From JAAURS01 sp044923475 (GTDB taxonomy: Bacteria; Cyanobacteriota; Cyanobacteriia; Thermosynechococcales; Thermosynechococcaceae), in assembly GCF_044923475.1 (NCBI RefSeq), contig NZ_CP137338.1, positions 5,518,001 through 5,582,000 of the forward strand: a stretch of DNA of 64,000 nt. Direction: 5' to 3'. Both the position numbers and the translations under genes were made by a program. Shown in pieces: positions 45,901 to 52,948 of the stretch. The first letter of the stretch is position 1. Each line of letters opens with the position of its first letter. The notes beneath the pieces were generated by a model, which saw only the letters and a list, made by a program, of their open reading frames with translations, did no database searches and had not been told where the DNA came from.

Positions 45901-46538
45901 CAATCACCAGCCGCATCACGACGTAAAACAACTTCACCAGCAGCCGTACAAGAAATCTTACGATACCGAATTGCTAGAGAATCTTGAGGAAACCTGCCAC
46001 GGCGGCGGTCTTGGCTCGATTGCACTACTTCAGGGGACTCCACCTCAGCCCGTTGTTCTTCTTGTTCTTGCTCAATCTCCAGGGTATGGTCTGCATCCTC
46101 TGGCTCTTCCTGGGTGCTGACTACCTGCTGGACAGTCGAATTAGAAGCAGTTATGCTTGCTGTAGAGGTGGCTCCCAATGAGTCAGAATCATTCTCAGGC
46201 TCAATTATCTGCTGTTGATGCCTGCGTTGTTGAGAAAAGGTCGGAAATACTCGGTAGTAGCATGACCACTGGACTTTGACCTGAATGGTAACTTCATCGC
46301 CCGCATGCTGAAACCGAAACTCTGCCCCAAACGCCACAGGAGCCAGTTTATTAATCAACTCGCCTAAATCGCCATCCTCAGGGCGTGGTCGCAGATTCCC
46401 AATGAAATAAACATCGCGGGGAGCATTTCGCAAGCACTCATCTTCGTTGCGTCCGAGAGCGCGATCGCAGACTCGCCTAGTTAAGTATCTGGCCAGGGCA
46501 GTTTCTTCATCATGTTGAGTCCATGCGGTATTAGTCAT
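42942..46538 (-). CDS. drmA: DISARM helicase DrmA
   Basis: The 1198-residue SF2 helicase has Walker A in DIIYFPTGGGKTEAYLG (about residue 534), DEAH-type box LFVQDELHLLKEGLG (about 772), motif III VIASSATIEAF, and motif VI YIQASSRVGRSHVGIVFNC (about 1020). A zinc-finger-like cysteine cluster (CPSCRTSTVQVDF, CTQPCCAFPNG) and another (CCQKDCSGG) sit within the core. An acidic, glutamine-rich insertion occupies about 115-180. It overlaps the upstream gene by 4 bp (46535-46538). Confidence 0.92.
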   Translation of the reverse strand: MTNTAWTQHDEETALARYLTRRVCDRALGRNEDECLRNAPRDVYFIGNLRPRPEDGDLGELINKLAPVAFGAEFRFQHAGDEVTIQVKVQWSCYYRVFPTFSQQRRHQQQIIEPENDSDSLGATSTASITASNSTVQQVVSTQEEPEDADHTLEIEQEQEEQRAEVESPEVVQSSQDRRRGRFPQDSLAIRYRKISCTAAGEVVLRRDAAGDWSCDISNLQTALDQETTRAQQVTLGDPDRVRTAGSPDEKIRVREDALTSEADYEASLRSLQTDVVPAWQWEIASEVRPNDELGSTDQVAAIEFVNASPQAENPNIEAFLFDSRATFIFIDATVQPFELELAPRGFRYNRDLWGRGFNCAVEREDADVFKTTHTPIYTQMRYETQTNPPARFSDLASDPIPVLRTIVTEMEAYRQQWEDKRQNYIATNPNWEAEFGNEFDQDFQQYEGEIRRFRRGCELIRTNPDVKLAFQLTSESFRRLGDNPRLEKRKESWRLFQIVFLISQIPGIAALTDSKSRDVAEREMVDIIYFPTGGGKTEAYLGTIVFHCFFDRLRGKTAGVTAWTRFPLRLLTLQQTQRMADVIGVADLVRREQQDTRLSGGDIDKFAVGYFVGAEATPNELVSPTYRYANPKNSVSWSQANDANARQRWKRVISCPSCRTSTVQVDFDPNSVRIIHRCTQPCCAFPNGEIPIYVIDNEVYRYLPCVVVGTIDKLASLGNQRKLSQVFGQVDGRCTLHHYYKGKCCQKDCSGGQLLRPGRPQGLSGPTLFVQDELHLLKEGLGTFDGHYETFTQQLQQEFDLSSPTLKVIASSATIEAFKRQVKHLYGRDEARIFPGLGPNLQESFYAQTRDYPSRLFVGILPHNKTIFNTILELIEFYHRETHYLKSLQTSEPNPYGGRLNPGSSEWHHLMDFYITSLTYFLANRELDSIRVDLDGDVNPNLQPDLELEISQLTGGTSTDEVTRILEKLEQTGTSNLTADTVLATSMISHGVDVDRFNGMIFYGMPRQNAEYIQASSRVGRSHVGIVFNCLHPARERDQSHYTYFVKFHEFLGQLVEPVAINRWAKFSVNRTLPGLFMGVLLQLIANRSGINNPNSYYMLDFVKQEITRGNLDINQFIPILERAYLVQAVGSVSEQAFRDQIRLQVQQFLDQIISAGSAEKFISGVLIPQPMTSLRDVDEPIPIELDSGGTQWAARS

Positions 46539-49117
46539 TCCGAGCTAATCCTCTCAAATTTTCCTAAATTACTGCGCAAAAACAATCCTATGATAGGCTG
46601 AACTTTTTTTATTTGGAGAATTAATAAAGAATTACGAAAATCATCAAATGTGATTCCTAGTTCAGAATCAATCACATCATCATATTTCCCTCTAATTGAG
46701 TCAGACACCTGCTCCTCGATCCAACTATTCAACCGACGAGCCAGGGATCGATGTAAGCCACGTAATCGTTTTGCGGCTCGGTCAATTTTTTGATAGTGAG
46801 ATTGGACAAAATTCATCTCTAAAATCTCAGCTAAACGGCGCAAATCATCTGCATCCTCTGGACACAAGATATTTCCTGATAACCATCCTCTCAAAGTCAT
46901 CGGATGGGTTAGAGTACTTCCACGGCGCTGCATCTGCCAGAGCAACTCGTCTAAGTTCCGCACGCCAAGCAGCCGCCATCTTCGATAGGCTAATTCCAAG
47001 TCCTGCTGCCATCGTCGGATCAGTGCTAAATGCAACTCAATGGTAGGATGTCCATGAACCTGCGAGAGAATCAAGTCGTAGAGACTCTGCCTACGTTGAT
47101 CAGGAATGGCAATTACGCGGTCATTTGGCTTCAATACCCGTATATAACGCTTGTCAACCTGCTGCCCCTTTGCACCCGTCACAATCACATTAATCATATC
47201 GTCAGGTGCAAAACAAACATGCCAGTCGTGCTCAAAGTGAATTTCAATAGCACTTTCACACCAAGATTCTTGTTCTAATGCAATACCCATCTCCGAGTCT
47301 TCTTGAAACTGGACCTCTATACCCAGTCCATCTTCCATCAAAGCTTGTTCTGATTCTAACAGTCGTGCTATTTCACTAACAGGATCTTCTGGTTGCCACA
47401 AGGGTTTAATTCCAATCGATCTTGGTTTGGTAATATTTCCTGCATCCAGCCCTGATAACTCATTCAAATTGAGTCTTGGGGGTATTAAAGGAAGCTCCTG
47501 AGGCACTTCAAGACCACTCAGTTGACTCAACAGAGTAGCCATATCTGAGATATTAGGGCTAAGTCGCTTTGCCCATTGAGTGACTTGACGTGCAAGCGCA
47601 AGAGTCTGATGACCATACAATAGAAAGTCAATATTTTGCTGTGACAGCACAGATAATAGCTTGGGTGTCAACAACGGGCTGGGTAAACCAACAAAAATCG
47701 GATGCCAACGTAATGTTTTATCAATAGCGAGGAAATTTAGAGGTTCTCTCAAACTTAGAGAAAGCTCATGCTGACATTTCAGCTTCTGAAATTCATCCAA
47801 ACTGAAAACCCAGGTTCTGACAGCATAAAGATCTTCCTCAGTACGGTTATGCCGCGCCAATAGCGCCAGCAAAAACAACTGCTTCCTTGCCCGACTAATA
47901 AAAACGATGAAGCGAGCTTCTCCAACGGGTGGTTCTTTTACTACTAGATCGCACAGAGCCTGCCAAAGAGGAGATCCTGCATTTTTAATGTGTTCGGCTA
48001 CAACTTCTAAGAAAGCATGAACTTGTTCCAATCTTGCAGCTAAGTTTACAATGTTATGGTTACAAGCCTCTCGGAAATGTTCACACTCATCGGATAACTG
48101 CTTCAAGGACTTCAGACCCCAGAAGCTCGTTGCCTCGGTTTCATAAAATTCAAGCGGAACCGATAATGACTCCAGTGCCCTCAGATATTTCCAGTGAACT
48201 CGAATGGCATCTTTGGCAAAACGTCCAGATGCAATTTCAAATGTACTAGCTAACAGACGATTTGCTTCCCGCAAGGAAATTGATAGTTTATTAGCACTTG
48301 CGCCCTCCAGAACGACAGGTTGAATTTGAGTAGTCTTATCAGGGTAAAGATACAACTGAAGTTTGCATTCAGGTTGAGATGGTCGGGCAATCTCCAACAT
48401 TGGCTGGCTTGACCATGTAAAAACTTGACCATATTCAGCAAATTTACCAGCACATTCAGATAAAGGGTTTTGTCCCCACGCCAAAATGGGTATCTGCTTT
48501 TCTAAACTGTATTTTAGGAGTGGTTCCAGCCATCGTAGGCTCTCAGCATCACTACAGTCGATCGCAATCCACTGAGGATTATGCTGTTCTATAGCAAAAA
48601 CAGGATCGACTGGGGAATAAATGGTTATTACCTCCGGTAAGGTAATAGGCTGAGCCTCACTGAACTTTTTAGTCTTTTTGCCTTTGCCAACATTTTGTTG
48701 CTTTTTCCCAATATTCTGTTGCTGAAAAACTTCAGATAGATTAAGTTCCCAAGCTTTGCCCTCTATCCGTACTTGCGAAAGCTGCGTCCGAACCCCGATC
48801 GCTGAGCCAAAGTAGAGTATTTTCTGCCGAATACAACCATCTTCACCTGATTGCTGTATTCGTGAGTCATACCACGATCGAATCAGAGCGGTTGCAAACA
48901 GAAGAGAAGGTCGGCTCGCTTGGGAGTCAGAAAGAACGACAAATAAACGAGTACAATGCCTCAACGCAGCACATACTAAACGCGCACTGTATTCATCAAT
49001 TTGATCGGGAGCTTGATTGCCAAACCTCAACCGTCTTTTCAGCCACAGCCCCTTAAAAATATCATCGTCGCATCCTGGTAGATTCGCAAAAGCTTCTTTT
49101 AGCCATGTCCAGATCAT
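46535..49117 (-). CDS. DrmE-like protein of the DISARM operon
   Basis: The 860-residue protein has no domain that I can name. Its length, its place directly upstream of drmA and the 4-bp overlap with it match DrmE of class 2 DISARM, a protein of unknown function and about 800 residues. Visible features are an alpha/beta N-terminal half (LFVVLSDSQASRPSLLFATA, WIAIDCSDAESLRWLEPLLK), a lysine-rich loop near residue 140 and a helical C-terminal region with RIRVLKPNDRVIAIPDQR-type strands. I am moderately sure of the DrmE assignment. Confidence 0.6.
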   Translation of the reverse strand: MIWTWLKEAFANLPGCDDDIFKGLWLKRRLRFGNQAPDQIDEYSARLVCAALRHCTRLFVVLSDSQASRPSLLFATALIRSWYDSRIQQSGEDGCIRQKILYFGSAIGVRTQLSQVRIEGKAWELNLSEVFQQQNIGKKQQNVGKGKKTKKFSEAQPITLPEVITIYSPVDPVFAIEQHNPQWIAIDCSDAESLRWLEPLLKYSLEKQIPILAWGQNPLSECAGKFAEYGQVFTWSSQPMLEIARPSQPECKLQLYLYPDKTTQIQPVVLEGASANKLSISLREANRLLASTFEIASGRFAKDAIRVHWKYLRALESLSVPLEFYETEATSFWGLKSLKQLSDECEHFREACNHNIVNLAARLEQVHAFLEVVAEHIKNAGSPLWQALCDLVVKEPPVGEARFIVFISRARKQLFLLALLARHNRTEEDLYAVRTWVFSLDEFQKLKCQHELSLSLREPLNFLAIDKTLRWHPIFVGLPSPLLTPKLLSVLSQQNIDFLLYGHQTLALARQVTQWAKRLSPNISDMATLLSQLSGLEVPQELPLIPPRLNLNELSGLDAGNITKPRSIGIKPLWQPEDPVSEIARLLESEQALMEDGLGIEVQFQEDSEMGIALEQESWCESAIEIHFEHDWHVCFAPDDMINVIVTGAKGQQVDKRYIRVLKPNDRVIAIPDQRRQSLYDLILSQVHGHPTIELHLALIRRWQQDLELAYRRWRLLGVRNLDELLWQMQRRGSTLTHPMTLRGWLSGNILCPEDADDLRRLAEILEMNFVQSHYQKIDRAAKRLRGLHRSLARRLNSWIEEQVSDSIRGKYDDVIDSELGITFDDFRNSLLILQIKKVQPIIGLFLRSNLGKFERISSE

Positions 49118-49284
49118 GGGAGGCGACCTTAAAACTCGATTAGTTACACCGTCTTCAATAATTTCTATGAATAGAGTTCCCTTTGATTAACATTTTCAAT
49201 CATACCAAAATTGGAAATGCAAGAGTTCGCTAATGCTTTTATCAATCAATAAACTCATCAAAACTGTACCGAACTGATCCCACA

Positions 49285-51615
49285 TCACGATTGCCTGATT
49301 TTGCAAGACGTATCAAAAGATACAATTGTCACCCACCCATCCACACTCATATTAGGGTAATGCTCTAGCAAAGCTTTCTGTAAATCGGTCAAACTGGAAA
49401 ATCCATCCTTGACTGCATCACCTTCTGTCAGACATCTGAAACGAGTGTGTTTAACATCAGTGACATTAACTGATACAAAGTCCCCTGTCTTGGCATTTAG
49501 AATGAGAAGTCCTTTGTTAAACTTTAGGCGACCTTTGCGAATGGTGCTACATTTCTGTCCTGAGCGAACCGCAGATAAATACTTGACAGCTATACTCAAG
49601 GTTTGCGCTGAGGAATTTGAACGTTGTGCCGAAAAAGGCTGAAGAAATTCTGAACCACTCATTACTCGATGCTCCCAGGCAGTGGTGAGTTGAACAACTT
49701 GATCTGGGCACAGTGCCCGTGCAAAAACTTCTGGTTGTGATGATGCTACAATTAATAAAGCATTTAATTGTCTTGCAATTTTTTGTAACCGATCAGCCAC
49801 AACATTTGCTGTAACAAGATCGAGGGTTGCACAAAACTCATCAGCAATCCAGACATTATAGCCTCCAGCAATTAACTGAGCCAATTTAGCGCGATACTGC
49901 TGACCATTGCTTAATTCCTCAAACCGCTTCAAGTATACAAAGGCATCTGATAAGCCTACAAGTCCCATCAAATGAAGTGCGGATCGGATATCCCGATTAC
50001 CGATTACTTCAATCAGTGCCTTTTGGGAACGAATTGCCGCAAAATTTCCCACGCGATAGTTGCTTGGTATCTGAATATCTCCTGTCAGTCTGGTACACGT
50101 CCCTTTTGTGAGCAGGTTTAGTAAAGTCGTTTTACCCGATCCAGATGAGCCTGTGATTAGGACAACTTCACCAGGATTCAACGTTAGGTTCAAATGGCTT
50201 AATACCTTATGACTAATATCATCAGGAGAAATACTAAACGCTTGATGAATAGCATGGGTTTGTTGTGTACGTCGAACATTTGATTGATAAGTTAAAGATA
50301 TGCCCTGAAGATGAATGGATTCTTTGAGAGGTTCCAAATCAATTGTTGGTCTGACATGTCCATTTTTAGGAGAAACCTTATTAACTCTCTGCCTTAAGAA
50401 ATCTTCTGAATCGGGAACAAGACCCTTCAAATACGTTGGTTTGGGAAGACTGACAATATCATGAAATAGATTAAAATCTTTCAAAACTGATTCATGGGAT
50501 AATTTCTCTAATCGTTCAACCAATTCCCTTATCGTCCAGCCTTCTTCCTTCATTAAAAGAGCTGCTCGTCTCATGCGAGAAACCTGCTGATCAATAATGC
50601 CACAAGACTCTTCCTTGACAATTTCTCCATCTTGTACTCGTTGGAAGTTCTTGAGTAGATAAGCCATATCTTTTGCGACACGATTTAGATTACCTTCAGT
50701 CTCTCCAATGAAGACCATCCCAGCTTTTTGCGCAAAAGGAACAAACTTCAGCATGTCCGCAGAAATTTCTAAAAAGTAGGGTTTAATATTAGCAATTTGC
50801 CAACGATTTCGAGCAAATTCAGCAGCATGTTTAATGAGCAATTGTCCTAGTCCTAAACCACGGAATTCAGGATAAACCACACAACGGGCAATACGAGCAA
50901 TGACATGGATATAGTGCCGACTCGTTTCTTTATCCCATGCCTCCCATGAAATATTCTCAGCTTGAAATGGGGCATCCAAAATAGATTTACGAGCTGTGTT
51001 CATATAGAAAGAAGTTGAGATCTCTATATATCCGATTATTTTAGGGTAAATGGGATGAAAATTTCTGATAACTAGAGTGGCTGTCCGCCCAAAAAGTGTA
51101 CGACTGCGGTAGTGGAACTCAGTCAAAGCTTGATAGGCTGATAATTCCTCAGGCTCTGTAATTTCCTTGACAACAAACTGTAATTCCAGTCCTCCTAACT
51201 GCAATAACTCAAGTACTTCATAAACAGGGAAGATTTGCGCCTTTCCATTTTTGCAAATAACCCAGGCAGCACTTTCAGTAAGTTCTACTTGATCACCCTT
51301 TGTAATACAAGCAGAGCGTGGGACCAGAAGGGTAGTATCATCGTCAGCAAAACGTACTTCTTTAAGATGCTTACGGGGAGCGATCATCTGAACTATTCGC
51401 TGTCTTACAGGCTTCTGCATTAAACTGCAACTTTGTTCGCTCAAGTTTTTATGTTTCCAGGTTTCAATCTCTGATCTTAAAAATTCCCATCGTTGTCCAT
51501 ATTTCCAGCCAAAGATTGCTCCATTCTGTACGAGTGTATAAACTGATGGTTGTGAGATTCCTAAGTACTCAGCGACCTGCTTTACGGTCATATTTTCTGT
51601 GGAATCTATACCCAT
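49285..51615 (-). CDS. Four-domain HTH-GNAT-ABC ATPase-ASCH protein
   Basis: There are four domains. An excisionase/MerR-type helix-turn-helix lies at about 8-55 (MTVKQVAEYLGISQPSVYTL). A GNAT acyltransferase lies at about 150-320, with motif A CVVYPEFRGLGLGQLLIKHA and FVPFAQKAGMVFIGE. An ABC ATPase lies at about 450-640: Walker A ITGSSGSGKTTLLNLL, signature LSNGQQYRAKLAQLIAGG and Walker B VWIADEF. An ASCH domain lies at about 665-770: SIAVKYLSAVRSGQKCSTIR, GDAVKDGFSSLTDLQKALLE. GNAT enzymes of the Mom type modify DNA bases, ABC ATPases of this stand-alone kind act on nucleic acids, and ASCH domains bind RNA or modified bases. It lies 167 bp upstream of the drmE-like gene on the same strand. 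I infer a DNA or RNA modification or sensing role in place of the missing methyltransferase. Confidence 0.85.
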   Translation of the reverse strand: MGIDSTENMTVKQVAEYLGISQPSVYTLVQNGAIFGWKYGQRWEFLRSEIETWKHKNLSEQSCSLMQKPVRQRIVQMIAPRKHLKEVRFADDDTTLLVPRSACITKGDQVELTESAAWVICKNGKAQIFPVYEVLELLQLGGLELQFVVKEITEPEELSAYQALTEFHYRSRTLFGRTATLVIRNFHPIYPKIIGYIEISTSFYMNTARKSILDAPFQAENISWEAWDKETSRHYIHVIARIARCVVYPEFRGLGLGQLLIKHAAEFARNRWQIANIKPYFLEISADMLKFVPFAQKAGMVFIGETEGNLNRVAKDMAYLLKNFQRVQDGEIVKEESCGIIDQQVSRMRRAALLMKEEGWTIRELVERLEKLSHESVLKDFNLFHDIVSLPKPTYLKGLVPDSEDFLRQRVNKVSPKNGHVRPTIDLEPLKESIHLQGISLTYQSNVRRTQQTHAIHQAFSISPDDISHKVLSHLNLTLNPGEVVLITGSSGSGKTTLLNLLTKGTCTRLTGDIQIPSNYRVGNFAAIRSQKALIEVIGNRDIRSALHLMGLVGLSDAFVYLKRFEELSNGQQYRAKLAQLIAGGYNVWIADEFCATLDLVTANVVADRLQKIARQLNALLIVASSQPEVFARALCPDQVVQLTTAWEHRVMSGSEFLQPFSAQRSNSSAQTLSIAVKYLSAVRSGQKCSTIRKGRLKFNKGLLILNAKTGDFVSVNVTDVKHTRFRCLTEGDAVKDGFSSLTDLQKALLEHYPNMSVDGWVTIVSFDTSCKIRQS

Positions 51616-52035
51616 CTTATTCTCGTCTCAGCCTCATTAATAAACTGTCCGTCAATGATTCTAAGCGATTGAGGATATTACAGGTGTAAACTTTGGCTAC
51701 TTGTCAGATTATTGATTTAATCCCAAAGCCTGATAGTTAGATGGAATCTCGAATTAGCTAAATTCTCTAGGTAAGTCCTGAGAATCTAACTATACTCATG
51801 GCATTTAGGAACTCAGACTAAGCAGATAATGTTGACGTATCCGCCTCGATCAGTCGGTCAAGCGTGCCAACAATCTAATCTACAGAGTCTTGCTGTGCAC
51901 CTCAAGATTTACAGACGATGAGCACATATCTGACTGTATATTCACCCCAAGTTTTCTGATCTACAGCAAAGGTTAGCATATTCACCAAAGCCATCTTACC
52001 GAAGTCCATGAATGTCCATGCCGAACCCGATCGCC
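51616..52035. promoter_or_regulatory. Gene-free upstream region of the defence block
   Basis: 420 bp between the HTH-GNAT-ABC-ASCH gene and the 3' end of the intact DeoR gene. I see no gene. It must hold the promoter of the minus-strand defence genes. It also forms the right-hand part of the island; similarity between the two DeoR copies ends at the 3' end of the gene (about 52036). Confidence 0.45.
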
Positions 52036-52800
52036 TCACCCCACTTCATCCCGAATAATCGTAATATCCAGATCCTTGTACGCTACTAGCATCTCATGGG
52101 GCACCGTTGCCGCCGTCACAAGATAGGTCAGTGCTTGAATCGACTCCACCACATAGGTCGCCGCCGTATCCAACTTCTGTGCCGTCACTAACCCCACCAC
52201 CTCCGCAGCCCCCTGAATCATCGCCCGCTTCACATGGGCCTCATCTAAATTCGTCACACTAATCCCCACCTCTGGATGCAAACTGCAAACTCCTAGCAGA
52301 CAGAGATCTGCCCGAATCATCCCCAACGCCTCAATCGTTGCAGCGCCCACATTCACCAACGCCTTCTTATAAAGCTGCCCACCTAACATCACCACCTCAA
52401 TCTGTGGATGCTCGGCCAACGCGATCGCAATGGGCGGGCTATTGGTCACAATGGTCGCCTGTAAATCCAGGGGCAAGTGACGGGCTACCTGGAGCGTCGT
52501 CGTGCCCCCATCCAAAATCACCACCTGCCTCGGACGGACTAGTTTTGCTGCCGCACGGGCGATCGCCTCCTTCTCCTTGGGTGCCTGTTTCTGGCGATCG
52601 GCATAACTAGCCGTGGCTGGAGACTTCAGCAGCGCCCCGCCGTGAACCCGTTGCAACAGCCCCGCCTCCGCCAATTCCCGCAGATCGCGACGGATCGTAT
52701 CCTCAGAGACCTTGAGATCCGCGCTCAGCTCAGAAGACAGCACCTTCTTGTCCTTGTTCAGGATCTCTAAGATAAATTGTCGCCGCTCCGCCGTCAGCAT
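52036..52800 (-). CDS. DeoR-family transcriptional regulator, intact copy
   Basis: The 254-residue protein has an N-terminal helix-turn-helix, RRQFILEILNKDKKVLSSEL, SADLKVSEDTIRRDLRELAE and GLLQRVHGGAL, the DeoR signature. The sugar-phosphate-binding domain includes VVILDGGTTTLQVARHLPLD, the DGGTT loop typical of this family. It is divergent from the transketolase gene, with 148 bp between them, so it probably controls that gene in response to a sugar phosphate. A 5'-truncated copy lies at 38959-39486. Confidence 0.92.
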   Translation of the reverse strand: MLTAERRQFILEILNKDKKVLSSELSADLKVSEDTIRRDLRELAEAGLLQRVHGGALLKSPATASYADRQKQAPKEKEAIARAAAKLVRPRQVVILDGGTTTLQVARHLPLDLQATIVTNSPPIAIALAEHPQIEVVMLGGQLYKKALVNVGAATIEALGMIRADLCLLGVCSLHPEVGISVTNLDEAHVKRAMIQGAAEVVGLVTAQKLDTAATYVVESIQALTYLVTAATVPHEMLVAYKDLDITIIRDEVG

Positions 52801-52817
52801 AATTGAGTTTTCCCGAA

Positions 52818-52920
52818 AGTGCGTGTTTGGCCTTGAAAATGCGCATTTGTGAGTTTATACTTATTCAGTATTACCTATTGAAACCGTTCTTTCAATCTAG
52901 ATCGTGCACAAACGTGCAAA
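52818..52920. promoter_or_regulatory. Three related motifs in the DeoR/transketolase divergent promoter
   Basis: Similar 12-14-bp words occur at 52818-52829 (AGTGCGTGTTTG, plus), 52838-52851 (AATGCGCATTTGTG, plus) and 52907-52920 (TTTGCACGTTTGTG, minus). The shared core is TGC(G/A)(T/C)(G/A)TTTG. The inverted pair spanning 55 bp would suit a DeoR-type repressor that binds repeated half sites. Confidence 0.45.
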
Positions 52921-52948
52921 TATTCGCCCTATTCTTTGAGAAAACCCG

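Noticed and set aside
39501..52035. Defence block as BREX, Dnd or a conventional restriction-modification system
   Set aside because: No PglZ, BrxC, DndB-E or methyltransferase motifs are present; the helicase-DUF1998-PLD trio is specific to DISARM.
39501..52035. Defence block as an integrative element or prophage with its own integrase
   Set aside because: No recombinase, integrase or replication gene is present between the DeoR copies; only the flanking duplication hints at integration.
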